Shown here piece by piece: positions 17,908 to 26,271 of a stretch of DNA of 64,000 bases. This stretch comes from Nostoc sp. UHCC 0702 (lineage in GTDB: Bacteria; Cyanobacteriota; Cyanobacteriia; Cyanobacteriales; Nostocaceae): the NCBI GenBank assembly GCA_017164015.1, contig CP071065.1:1429409-1493408 (forward strand). Reading direction: 5' to 3'. The translations under genes were made by a program, and so were the position numbers. Positions within the stretch are counted from its first letter, which is position 1, and every line of letters starts with the position of its first letter. The notes under the pieces were generated by a model. That model did no database searches. It was not told the DNA's origin and saw only the letters and a program-made list of their open reading frames with translations.

Positions 17908-18029
17908 AGACCTCTTGCAAAAGTCTCCTAACACCCCACCCCCAGCCCCTCCCCGCAAGCGGGGAGGGGAGACTTTGACGTAAGTCAAAGGCGGGGTGGG
18001 GTTCTTTTTTTGATTTATGCAACAAGTCT
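17908..18029. repeat. MITE-like element with AGACCTCTTGC ends
   Basis: The left end is AGACCTCTTGCAAAAG; the right end, reversed, reads AGACTTGTTGC. The core is a long palindrome of C-rich and G-rich arms around CCCCGCAAGCGGGG. A second copy with matching ends lies at 32634-32768 with a different core. The right tip runs into the next coding region, which affects start-codon choice there. Confidence 0.8.
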
Positions 18030-18049
18030 ATTGTCTGCTGCAATTATTC

Positions 18050-18682
18050 ATGAATTTAAAACAGCACCTGATTATTTTCACTCGCTATCCAGAACCAGGG
18101 AAGACAAAAACCCGGCTGATACCTGCTTTGGGTACTCTTGGTGCTGCAAATCTGCAACGGCAGATGACTGAATATACAGTATCTCAAGTTAAAGAATTGC
18201 AGAAAGCAACTGGCATATCTCTAGAAGTACGATTTACTGGTGGCAATTTACAACTAATGCAAGATTGGTTGGGGCTTAGTCTAGTTTACCAGTCTCAAGG
18301 TGAAGGGGATCTAGGTTCGCGGATGGCGCGATCGCTTAGAAATGCTTTTCAATCTGGCATAGAACAAGTAATTATCATTGGTACTGATTGTCCTGGCGTC
18401 AATTCCCAGATTCTCACTCAAGCCTTTGAACAACTGCATACCTTTGATCTCGTGCTTGGGCCAGCCATTGATGGTGGTTATTATTTGATTGGTTTACGTC
18501 GCCTCATCCCGGAATTATTCGCTAACATCGATTGGGGAACTTCTCAAGTATTGCAACAAACTGTGGATATTGCGAAGGAACTCAACATCTCACTTGTATA
18601 TTTGCCTGCTTTAGCTGATGTTGACCTTCCAGAGGATCTGCCGATTTGGGAACAAGTTTTTAAGGGAGAAGTCGGGCTGTAA
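18050..18682 (+). CDS. TIGR04282/DUF2064-type nucleotidyl/glycosyltransferase
   Basis: This is a protein of about 210 residues of the CofC/MobA-like fold family known as TIGR04282 (DUF2064), named for arsenosugar biosynthesis glycosyltransferases. Signatures are IIFTRYPEPGKTKTRL near the N-terminus (nucleotide-binding loop), GTDCPG in the middle and LGPAIDGGYYLIGL. The frame is open further upstream to an ATG at 18017, but those 11 codons lie in the right end of the MITE-like element at 17908-18029. The ATG at 18050 gives MNLKQHLIIFTRYPEPGK, the normal N-terminus, so I prefer it. The substrate is uncertain; many family members occur next to lipid or surface-glycan genes. Confidence 0.85.
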   Translation: MNLKQHLIIFTRYPEPGKTKTRLIPALGTLGAANLQRQMTEYTVSQVKELQKATGISLEVRFTGGNLQLMQDWLGLSLVYQSQGEGDLGSRMARSLRNAFQSGIEQVIIIGTDCPGVNSQILTQAFEQLHTFDLVLGPAIDGGYYLIGLRRLIPELFANIDWGTSQVLQQTVDIAKELNISLVYLPALADVDLPEDLPIWEQVFKGEVGL

Positions 18683-18999
18683 GACGATAGAGAGGTGAAA
18701 AATCACAAAGACAAATTCAAAATGCCTTTGTATATTTTTGTACATATTTTTACACTGGATTGATCCTAACTTCGTATATTTGAACACGATGTCATTCCTG
18801 AAGACACGGAAGATAACAAATGCTACCGTGGTGTAGTTTCAAACTAAGAGGCAAAAAATCGGTACTATGTACTATATATTGCATCTGCTTTTTGTTTCTA
18901 CATAATAGCCAGCTTTATGGACTAGGCAGAGTCGTGGGAACAATATTCAAGTAACTTTAAATAGGACATCACTTTGATTTACTACAAGTTTGAAAAATT
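18683..18999. other. Intergenic region before the HpsJ-like gene
   Basis: No gene, strong hairpin or recognisable repeat is seen in this AT-rich stretch. It probably holds the promoter of the following gene. Confidence 0.5.
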
Positions 19000-19839
19000 A
19001 TGACTAACCGTGTTGCCTCTGTTAACGCTCCCCTCACCCTAAAAGTGGTGGGAATAATCTTAATTTTGTCCTTTTTTCTTGACTTTTTGATTCTGTCGTT
19101 ACCTTTTCAACCAACTGATCGAGGATGGCAAATCAACGTAGTAACACAACTGGTTGATAGGGGAATTGTACCTCTACTTGGTTTGGCGATGTTGTTTGTC
19201 GCTTATTGGATTGATGAAGCCAGTGATGGCGATCGCTCACAAGCTTTTGATTTAAGATTTCCGGCTTTGATCATAGCTAGCATTTTAGGGTTACTCTTCT
19301 TGCTGTTTTTTCCCCTGCACCTTAACAATGTGAATCAAGCTAAGGGTCAGGTAATAAATCAAATTAATCAAAGAGCCAATGCACAAGAAAACCAACTCAA
19401 AGCACAGCTTAATCAATTACAGGCGCAACTGAACACAGACCAAGGGAAAGCTCAGTTAGAACAGTTGCGTAACCAACGGAAAGCTCTTTTAACTGGAATT
19501 CTCCAAGATGAGCAGAGATATAAGCAAATCACAGAAAATCCTCAGGCACCAGCAGAGCTGAAAGATTTACTCAAAAAAGCCAAAGCAAATCCCCAAGAAC
19601 TGGACAAAGCGATCGACAGGCAATTTGATCTTCCAACGTTACAAAATCAACAGTTGAGCCTAATTCGCTCTCAAAAGGAACAAGATGAAAAACAAGCTAA
19701 AGATAACGCTTGGAAATCTGGATTGCGTATTGGTATTAGCAGCCTGCTGTTGTCCATTGGTTACATTATCATCGGCTGGACAGGATTACGAAGTATCACT
19801 GCTTTAAAAGGTAGTGGACGCAAAGCTGCGGCGCGTTAA
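19000..19839 (+). CDS. HpsJ-like membrane protein with periplasmic coiled coil
   Basis: This is a 279-residue protein matching my recollection of the cyanobacterial HpsJ family. Three hydrophobic segments are visible near the N-terminus (about 12-34, 50-67 and 87-107). A long Gln/Asn/Lys-rich coiled-coil region follows (about 112-235, with repeated QINQRANAQENQLKAQLNQL-type heptads). A last transmembrane helix lies at about 245-268 (GISSLLLSIGYIIIGWTGL). The coiled coil therefore sits between membrane anchors. HpsJ proteins are linked to hormogonium polysaccharide production or to cyanoexosortase systems; a PEP-CTERM protein occurs in this window at 48867-49535, but no exosortase. Position next to the hps cluster favours the polysaccharide role. 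Confidence 0.72.
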   Translation: MTNRVASVNAPLTLKVVGIILILSFFLDFLILSLPFQPTDRGWQINVVTQLVDRGIVPLLGLAMLFVAYWIDEASDGDRSQAFDLRFPALIIASILGLLFLLFFPLHLNNVNQAKGQVINQINQRANAQENQLKAQLNQLQAQLNTDQGKAQLEQLRNQRKALLTGILQDEQRYKQITENPQAPAELKDLLKKAKANPQELDKAIDRQFDLPTLQNQQLSLIRSQKEQDEKQAKDNAWKSGLRIGISSLLLSIGYIIIGWTGLRSITALKGSGRKAAAR

Positions 19840-19850
19840 TTCTCAGGGGA

Positions 19851-19915
19851 GATGGGGGGATGGGGGGATGGGGTGCAGGGGTGCAGGGGTGCAGGGGTGC
19901 AGGGGTGCAGGGGAG
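19851..19915. repeat. GGGGGATG and GTGCAGGG tandem repeats
   Basis: There are about three GGGGGATG-type units followed by five units of GTGCAGGG. Then come CCACTGACAACTGA and CTAACTCCTAA repeats up to about 19990. The octamer is the same as at 25211-25278. Confidence 0.9.
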
Positions 19916-20011
19916 ATAAAGAAAATGACCACTGACAACTGACCACTGACCACTGACAACTAACTCCTAACTCCTAACTTTTAATTATCAACTATTAACT
20001 AAAATTTAAAA

Positions 20012-20908
20012 ATGTTTTCAATTTACATATTGACATATAACGAAGAAATAGATATCGCTGCTTGTATTGAGTCGGCAATGCTATCGGATGACATCATTGT
20101 TGTAGACTCATGCAGTAGCGATCGCACTGTGGAAATTGCTAGTCGTTATCCTGTTCGCGTCTTCCAACACCCTTTTGAAAGCCACGGAAAGCAACGCACC
20201 TGGATGTTAGAGTCTATCCCAGTGAAACATGAGTGGGTATATATTCTTGAGGCTGATGAGCGCATGACACCAGAATTGTTTGCTGAATGCGAACAGGTAA
20301 GCCAGAATCCAGACTACATCGGCTACTACGCCGCTGAACGTGTGATGTTCATGAATCATTGGATTCGTTACAGCACTCAATATCCCCGTTACCAATTGCG
20401 TCTCTTCCGCCACGGGAAAGTCTGGTTTACAGACTACGGTCACACTGAACGGGAAGTTTGTGACGGTGCTACTAGTTTTTTAAAAGAAACCTACCCTCAT
20501 TACACTTGCAGTAAGGGTTTTAGCCGCTGGATTGAAAAACACAACCGTTATTCTACAGATGAAGCTCAAGAAACCCTGTATCAGTTAAAACAGGGTAGTG
20601 TGAACTGGCGAGATTTGTTTGTAGGCAAGTCTGAAGTTGAAAGACGCCGCGCCCTCAAGGATTTGTCTTTGCGCTTACCCGCCAGACCTTTGCTACGCTT
20701 TTTATATATGTATTTCCTGCTGGGCGGTTGCCTAGATGGACGCGCTGGCTTGGCTTGGTGTACATTGCAAGCCTTCTACGAATATTTAATTTTGCTAAAA
20801 GTTTGGGAAATGCAGCATCTACCCATTCCCAGCTTAGAGGCAAAAATATCTCAGAGCGGGGAGAGCGAACCCAAAGCGCATCATCCAACTTCAGAAGCCA
20901 CGCTTTAA
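20012..20908 (+). CDS. Family-2 glycosyltransferase, WaaE/KdtX-like
   Basis: This is a 298-residue family-2 glycosyltransferase of the WaaE (lipopolysaccharide core beta-1,4-transferase) type. The N-terminus SIYILTYNEEIDIAACI, the motif VVDSCSSDRTVEIA, the segment HGKQRTWMLESIPVKHEWV and ILEADERMTPEL are all diagnostic. It also has LRLFRHGKVWF and a C-terminal hydrophobic helix (LLRFLYMYFLLGGCLDG), suggesting membrane association. It is transcribed with the hps-side genes but separated from the HpsJ-like gene by a repeat block. It is probably involved in surface glycan synthesis; the acceptor is unknown. A perfect 15-bp stem hairpin lies just downstream at 20929-20962. Confidence 0.87.
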   Translation: MFSIYILTYNEEIDIAACIESAMLSDDIIVVDSCSSDRTVEIASRYPVRVFQHPFESHGKQRTWMLESIPVKHEWVYILEADERMTPELFAECEQVSQNPDYIGYYAAERVMFMNHWIRYSTQYPRYQLRLFRHGKVWFTDYGHTEREVCDGATSFLKETYPHYTCSKGFSRWIEKHNRYSTDEAQETLYQLKQGSVNWRDLFVGKSEVERRRALKDLSLRLPARPLLRFLYMYFLLGGCLDGRAGLAWCTLQAFYEYLILLKVWEMQHLPIPSLEAKISQSGESEPKAHHPTSEATL

Positions 20909-20928
20909 AAATTTGGGTAAAAGTTAAC

Positions 20929-20962
20929 TGCTGACTGTTGACTGTTAAGTCAACAGTCAGCA
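20929..20962 (+). terminator. Perfect 15-bp hairpin, possible terminator
   Basis: TGCTGACTGTTGACT, a four-base loop GTTA and then the exact reverse complement lie about 20 bases after the glycosyltransferase stop. The T-rich run (TTTTTTTATTT) is about 15 bases farther on, so it is not a textbook Rho-independent terminator, but it may end or stabilise the transcript. Confidence 0.55.
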
Positions 20963-20993
20963 AGGAACAATTACGGTTATTTTTTTATTTGTT

Positions 20994-21142
20994 ATGTCAT
21001 GTCCGGTTAATTAGTTATGATTCCCCCAGTCATTGCACCCCACCCCCTACCCCTCCCCGTTCACGGGGAGGGGAAACAAAGCATAGCTTTGGTGGGGTGG
21101 GGTTCTTTGGTTTTTAGAAGTAATAAGCAAAGGACATGATAT
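20994..21142. repeat. MITE-like element with ATATCATGTCC-type ends and GC-palindrome core
   Basis: The left tip is ATGTCATGTCCGGTTAATTAG and the right tip is AATAAGCAAAGGACATGATAT. The core holds facing C-rich and G-rich arms around CCCCGTTCACGGGG. It is the best preserved copy of this subtype and the reference for the degenerate one at 1299-1450. Confidence 0.82.
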
Positions 21143-21469
21143 TAGTCCCTAATTTTTCCGTATTTTATATGTAATATAGGCTACTCTTGGATCTCAAGTA
21201 TTCATGAAAATTATCTAAATTTAACATTTTGAATTTTTCACAAAACTTTTTCATAAAAATCACCGCTACCTGGTTACAAGTCAATAGCCGGATAAAATTC
21301 CTACTTTGGTCGTATACTCATGGTTTTAATAGCGTGAGCAGCTTTTGATTGAGCGCGGTAGGATTAGAAATATCTCACAGACTTGCAACAATCATTTACA
21401 AGTCGTACAAAGAAAAGTAACATCCACTAAGACAAACTAGCCAAAATTTTGGTTGGTACATGTTTATGT

Positions 21470-21509
21470 ACTGGTTGCTTGAAAAACAGCTGTTTTTCAA
21501 GCAACCAGT
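21470..21509. promoter_or_regulatory. Perfect 40-bp palindrome upstream of the DUF502 gene
   Basis: Twenty bases (ACTGGTTGCTTGAAAAACAG) are followed directly by their exact reverse complement with no spacer. It lies 103 bases upstream of the DUF502 gene and is preceded by a smaller palindrome CCAAAATTTTGG at about 21440. It could be a bidirectional transcript hairpin, a protein-binding site or a repeat. The function is unknown. Confidence 0.6.
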
Positions 21510-21612
21510 GGGTATTTTCATCGCAGTAGCCCGACTACTTGCAACTTTCAGTAGTACTTATTAGTAGCAAAAAATACATTCATCTTCGATGTGATTTGAC
21601 AACTCTGCTGGT

Positions 21613-22386
21613 ATGAATACCAATAATCAAAGTTCCACTAGCCTCAAAAAGGAGAATAAGGGCTTGGGAATTGATCGCCTAAAACAAGATTTGAAAAACG
21701 ACCTGATTGCAGGTTTGTTAGTGGTGATTCCCTTAGCAACCACCATTTGGCTAACGATTACTATTGCTAATTGGGTAATCAACTTTCTCACCCAAATACC
21801 CAAACAAGTGAATCCCTTTGATGGGCTAGACCCTATACTAGTAAATATACTGAATCTAGCAGTAGGACTAGCTGTACCACTGTTGAGCATTCTTTTGATT
21901 GGGTTGATGGCTCGAAATATTGCTGGGCGGTGGTTGCTAGATTTTGGTGAACGGGTATTGCAGGCGATTCCCTTAGCAGGACAAGTATACAAAACCCTGA
22001 AGCAACTTTTGGAGACACTACTAAAAGATTCTAATGGTAGGTTTCGCCGTGTAGTTTTAGTAGAGTATCCCAGACGGGGGGTGTGGGCGATCGCTTTCGT
22101 AACGGGTGTGATGGCTAGTGAAATTCAAGCCCATATGTCTCGCCCCATGCTGAGTGTATTCATTCCCACCACCCCAAATCCAACTACAGGATGGTATGCA
22201 ATAGTACCAGAGGAAGAGGTGGTAAACATATCCATGTCGGTAGAAGATGCCTTTAAAGTAGTAGTTTCTGGTGGCATTGTCGCCCCCAATACAACCTTAC
22301 CCCCCTTAATTATCCCCGAAGCACACAATCTCGAAGCACCAACCTTAGAAAACAAGCGACCAATCATCCCTGTAGAAGAAACTTAA
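21613..22386 (+). CDS. DUF502 family membrane protein
   Basis: This is a 257-residue member of the DUF502 family, widespread in cyanobacteria and plant chloroplast/ER proteins (COV-like) and of unknown function. After a charged N-terminus there are two transmembrane segments (about 34-55, LIAGLLVVIPLATTIWLTI; about 75-98, ILNLAVGLAVPLLSILLIGL). They are followed by the family's typical conserved middle (ERVLQAIPLAGQVYKTLKQL) and GVWAIAFVTG and VFIPTTPNPTTGWYAIVP segments. It lies 105 bases upstream of nusB on the same strand, and the DUF502-nusB-ftsY order suggests a shared housekeeping block. Confidence 0.88.
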   Translation: MNTNNQSSTSLKKENKGLGIDRLKQDLKNDLIAGLLVVIPLATTIWLTITIANWVINFLTQIPKQVNPFDGLDPILVNILNLAVGLAVPLLSILLIGLMARNIAGRWLLDFGERVLQAIPLAGQVYKTLKQLLETLLKDSNGRFRRVVLVEYPRRGVWAIAFVTGVMASEIQAHMSRPMLSVFIPTTPNPTTGWYAIVPEEEVVNISMSVEDAFKVVVSGGIVAPNTTLPPLIIPEAHNLEAPTLENKRPIIPVEET

Positions 22387-22491
22387 AATTAATCCGGCAG
22401 AGTTACAAACAATATGGATAAGATGGTTGTCTGACTATACCAAAATTGATAAATTCCTAACTCCTTAATTAGTGCTGAGACACTTACTTTT

Positions 22492-23121
22492 ATGCAAGAC
22501 CGAAAACCCCAACAAATTGCTCGTGAACTGGCACTTTTAAGTCTGAGCCAGTTACCCGTAAATCCCAAGAAATTGACAGAAGAACATCTGCCAAAGTTGG
22601 TACTAGCGACTGTACGCACCCTGAGAACAGAAGTGCAAGATACCCTAGACAACGCTGCTGCGGAACTGCAACGCAGTAACGATCGCCTTTTAACTAGCGA
22701 AACTCGGGCCTCAGACCTCAATACTGCTAGAAATATGCTCAAAGAGGCGATTGAATACACCCAGACGGCAATTAATCAGTTAGGTGCAGCAGTAGAGTTT
22801 CCAGAATTAATTCAGCTGGCAAATCAAGATAAAGGAGTGGGCAGGTATGCTATCCAACTTGTCAAAGTAGTCAACGAAGAACGAGATATGATCGATGAAC
22901 GCATAGCCTCTGCCTTAGTAGATTGGCAAGTGACTCGCCTTGCCCAAATTGACCGAGATATTCTGCGAATTGCTGTAGGAGAAATGCTGTTTTTCGGTCT
23001 TCCAGACAGCGTGGCGATTAATGAAGCTGTGCTACTAGCAAAACGCTACAGTGGAGATGAAAGTCATCGTTTTATTAATGGTGTTCTGCGCCGGGTGACA
23101 GAGCAAAAAAAGACTGCGTAG
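22492..23121 (+). CDS. nusB: Transcription antitermination protein NusB
   Basis: This is a NusB homologue of 209 residues, longer than the roughly 140-residue E. coli protein because of an inserted N-terminal/central helical region, as usual in cyanobacteria. It begins [19 protein letters not shown]. The C-terminal core contains [29 protein letters not shown] and [10 protein letters not shown] and ends FINGVLRRV, all typical. NusB binds boxA RNA with NusE (S10) during rRNA transcription antitermination. It is followed by ftsY in the same orientation after about 300 bases. Confidence 0.94.
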   Translation: MQDRKPQQIARELALLSLSQLPVNPKKLTEEHLPKLVLATVRTLRTEVQDTLDNAAAELQRSNDRLLTSETRASDLNTARNMLKEAIEYTQTAINQLGAAVEFPELIQLANQDKGVGRYAIQLVKVVNEERDMIDERIASALVDWQVTRLAQIDRDILRIAVGEMLFFGLPDSVAINEAVLLAKRYSGDESHRFINGVLRRVTEQKKTA

Positions 23122-23428
23122 CATTTCGTTCTAAGCTTTGCAATCATTATGAGTGGCAAGTTGTGAGTTGAGAATGAGGACTAGCGTCGCCAAGGACATG
23201 TAGACACGAATGCAGGTAACTGCAAAGCGTGAATCTTTGCCCAACAGGCGACGGCTTCTTGAAAAATAAAAATAACAGGTTCAAAGAGTTCTTGCATCAG
23301 TTCTGCCCCAATTGGGATGAGAGGTGAGGATAACCTGGAGGTTTTCACCCCAGGAAAGAGTGAACAGTTAAATTAAACTCATAACTTATAACTCATAATC
23401 CACATAACAACTAATACCTGAAGCTGCA
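23122..23428. other. Intergenic region between nusB and ftsY
   Basis: No gene or clear repeat family is seen. A CCTGGAGGTTTTCACCCCAGG inverted-repeat-like stretch is visible at about 23334-23354. Confidence 0.45.
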
Positions 23429-25201
23429 ATGGTTTTTAATTGGTTCCGTCGTCAATATAACGATTCCTCTGATACTCCCTCCCAAAACAAACAGGAACAA
23501 ACTCCAAAAGCAAAAGAACCCCAACCAGAACCAGCCGAAACGTCAACCCCAACGGCAGAAACTGCACAAGACTCGACGGCAGACTTGTTGGCATTTGCGA
23601 AAGCTGCATATAAAAATATCCAGCAAAAACAACAATCCCAGGAAGTAGAAACTCCATCTGACTCAGCAACTGCACAAGCCCCAGAAAAACCTGAAACTCT
23701 AGAAACAGCAACCACTGAAATAGAATCTGTACAAACTCCAAAAGCAGATGCAACTGTTTTAGAGCAACCTGTAGAAGTTATAGAAGCGACACAGCTAGAA
23801 ACAGCCGAAATAAATGTTTCTGCTCACCCTGTGGAAATTACTGAAGCGACATTAGAAGCAGCAGAGACAAATGTCGTCCAAACAACTACTGAAGAGGTTT
23901 CTGCATCTTCAACGGAGGTTTTGCCAGTAGCAGAAGTTACTGATGAGCTAGTAACCCCTAGTTTAGAACTAACACCAGGTGAGGCAGAATCAGCATCTAC
24001 TGCATCTTCTGCCACAACCGAGTCAACACAGCCAACAACTCTATCTTTTTTAGAACGAGCAGCGGCAGAACGGCTAGCCAAGCAAGAACGACTGATAGCG
24101 ACTGCCATTGAAGTACCCGAAGTAGAAAAGCCAGCAGCAGCCACTGCGGCATCGACCACCACGCCAGAAACAGCACAGGAAATTCTCGGACTGGCTTTTG
24201 ATGAAGGATTTGTGTGGTCAGCGGAAGTATTGGCAGCCCAAGGTAGGCGACCAGAAGACGTTTCCATTGAAGAAATTACTTGGCTCAAAAAGCTACGACA
24301 AGGTTTAGATAAAACCCGTCGTAGTATCTTGAACCAATTGAAGGCAATTGTTGGGCAAGGGCCGCTGAACCAAGCAGCAGTGACAGAAATTGAGTCTGTG
24401 CTTCTGCAAGCCGATGTAGGCGTAGAAGCAACAGATTACATTATCAGTTCACTTCAGAAAAAACTGCGAGAAGAAGTAACTGCTCCAGAAGAGGCGATCG
24501 CTTACTTAAAAGAAATTCTGCGGGATATGTTGGATGAACCGCTGAAAAAATCCGCCCTAGTTAGCTTTGCCCCAGAAAAAGAAACCTTAAATATTTGGTT
24601 AATCACTGGAGTCAATGGTGCTGGTAAAACCACTACCATCGGCAAAATCTCTCACCTAGCACAAAAATCTGGTTATAAATGCTTGATTGGTGCAGCAGAC
24701 ACTTTCCGCGCTGCTGCTGTGGAACAGGTGAAGGTTTGGGGGCAAAGAAGCGGTGTAGAAGTAATTGCCAATCCTGGTAAAAATACAGATCCAGCAGCAG
24801 TGGTGTTTGATGCGATCGCTGCCGCCCAAGCTAGAGAAACCGAATTACTTTTAGTGGATACTGCTGGGCGATTGCAAAATAAGAAAAACTTAATGGACGA
24901 ACTCAGTAAAATCCGTCGAATTATTGACAAAAAAGCCCCTAATGCCAAAATAGAATCTTTATTGGTTTTAGATGCTACTTTAGGTCAAAATGGACTGCGG
25001 CAAGCTGAAGTTTTTTCCCAAGCAGCCCAACTCAGTGGTGTGGTATTAACTAAGCTGGACGGCACAGCCAAAGGAGGCGTTGCCCTTGCTGTAGTGCAGC
25101 AGTTAGGTTTACCCATTCGCTTTATTGGTGCTGGTGAAGGCATCGAAGACTTGCGTCCCTTTTCTAGCTACGAGTTTGTTGAAGCTTTATTGAGTGGCTA
25201 G
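23429..25201 (+). CDS. ftsY: Signal recognition particle receptor FtsY
   Basis: This is the SRP receptor GTPase FtsY, 590 residues. The first 280 residues or so are a low-complexity acidic extension rich in Glu, Thr, Ala and Pro, common in this family and probably involved in membrane contact. The NG domain begins near residue 285 (helical bundle, LRQGLDKTRRSILNQL). The G domain has the P-loop GVNGAGKTTTIGK (about residue 394), DTFRAAAVEQ, the DTAGRLQNKKNLM switch and TKLDGTAKGG, and ends GEGIEDLRPF. It docks ribosome-SRP complexes at the membrane for co-translational insertion. A repeat block begins about 10 bases after the stop. Confidence 0.96.
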   Translation: MVFNWFRRQYNDSSDTPSQNKQEQTPKAKEPQPEPAETSTPTAETAQDSTADLLAFAKAAYKNIQQKQQSQEVETPSDSATAQAPEKPETLETATTEIESVQTPKADATVLEQPVEVIEATQLETAEINVSAHPVEITEATLEAAETNVVQTTTEEVSASSTEVLPVAEVTDELVTPSLELTPGEAESASTASSATTESTQPTTLSFLERAAAERLAKQERLIATAIEVPEVEKPAAATAASTTTPETAQEILGLAFDEGFVWSAEVLAAQGRRPEDVSIEEITWLKKLRQGLDKTRRSILNQLKAIVGQGPLNQAAVTEIESVLLQADVGVEATDYIISSLQKKLREEVTAPEEAIAYLKEILRDMLDEPLKKSALVSFAPEKETLNIWLITGVNGAGKTTTIGKISHLAQKSGYKCLIGAADTFRAAAVEQVKVWGQRSGVEVIANPGKNTDPAAVVFDAIAAAQARETELLLVDTAGRLQNKKNLMDELSKIRRIIDKKAPNAKIESLLVLDATLGQNGLRQAEVFSQAAQLSGVVLTKLDGTAKGGVALAVVQQLGLPIRFIGAGEGIEDLRPFSSYEFVEALLSG

Positions 25202-25210
25202 TCCAAGAAG

Positions 25211-25278
25211 GCAGGGGTGCAGGGGTGCAGGGGTGCAGGGGTGCAGGGGTGCAGGGGTGCAGGGGGGCAGGGGAGATG
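25211..25278. repeat. AGGGGTGC tandem octamer array
   Basis: About seven to eight copies of GCAGGGGT directly follow ftsY, degrading into GGGGGGCAGGGGAGATGGGG and then CTCCTAACTCCTAAC units. It is the same octamer family as at 19851-19915 and 40161-40226. Confidence 0.92.
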
Positions 25279-25510
25279 GGGAGAAATAACTCCTAACTCC
25301 TAACTTCTACCTCCTAACTCCCTATCCTTAACCGTAGTTTGCTACACGGTCTAGGTAAACTTTGCTAAAATTTCACTCTAATACTGTTTTTGTCATACTC
25401 TATACGGAGTTGTCAGATTTAGCAGCATAGACATTCGGTTGCGTCAGGAACCTGTCAGGCGGCAGGCAGCCTGACTCCATGTGTCTACACTATTACAGCA
25501 CAGCAACAAG

Positions 25511-25693
25511 ATGGATACTATTCAAAAAAGCACAAAAGCCCACAATAAAAGCCTTTTGACCCCTTCGGGGTTCACCCTTCAAGTTAAGCAGTTCCTCATG
25601 GAGAATGACTTTGCCCTTAGTGGTTCTGAGTTGACTCTAAGTGTTTACTTACGAAAGGACTTACAAATATTTTTAGTCAGCACATCAAATTAG
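25511..25693 (+). CDS. Small hypothetical protein
   Basis: This is an unrecognised 60-codon frame starting MDTIQKSTKAHNK. The frame extends ten codons further up to a GTG at 25481. The product contains a VKQFLMENDFALSG segment and ends QIFLVSTSN, with no transmembrane segment or known motif. There is a run of GTCAGG/GGCAGG inverted pieces just upstream. It stands alone between ftsY and the phosphatase gene. It could be a real small protein or chance open frame; only conservation in relatives would decide. Confidence 0.35.
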   Translation: MDTIQKSTKAHNKSLLTPSGFTLQVKQFLMENDFALSGSELTLSVYLRKDLQIFLVSTSN

Positions 25694-26271
25694 ATGTTTA
25701 AAATGTAACGGTCAAACTACAACATATAGTTTAACTTTGAAATTTCAGGTTTTGGGGTATGGTTTTTCTTAATTGTGTGTCACTAGCTTTCTGATTCTTT
25801 TTTGAGTAAGCTAAAGTGCATGTTAAATTTACTTATTTTTAGTCTAGGGTATGAGTGTTAGCTTTTTTGTTTCCCCAGTTACATATCATAATAGCCATCA
25901 GCACTCAGGTGGTAAGCTGATCAGCTTCCATCAGTATCTCACAGAATTATTTTCTCATGAAAGGATTTATTTATGCCTCAAGATGTATGATTTACTGATT
26001 AAGTTATGAAAACATAAATGGCTTTCTACTTGCTGGCAGGAATTTGTGACTTTTATCAAGCAGAGCATGACTAAAAATACGCTCATAGAAGCTACTATAT
26101 ATAGCCAGAAATGTCAGAAGCAAATGCAATACTTATATCAACTTGTGTCTTACGTCTTTCTACTCTTGCTAAAGTGACAAATCTTGTCCAATATGGTTTA
26201 GCAATGCCACAAACAAAGAATTTACCATTAATCTAAAATCTGTTGTTTTCAAGTGTAATATTATCTTTACT
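25694..26271. other. AT-rich intergenic region before the phosphatase gene
   Basis: There is no convincing gene. A 41-codon frame at 26111-26236 (start MSEANAILIST) is the only notable one and has no clear ribosome site. No repeat family is recognised. The length suggests a regulated or long leader for the downstream GTG-start gene. Confidence 0.45.

Noticed and set aside
26111..26236. 41-codon frame in the gap before the SpoIIE-type phosphatase
   Set aside because: No ribosome site, hydrophobic segment or known motif; too short to support without conservation.
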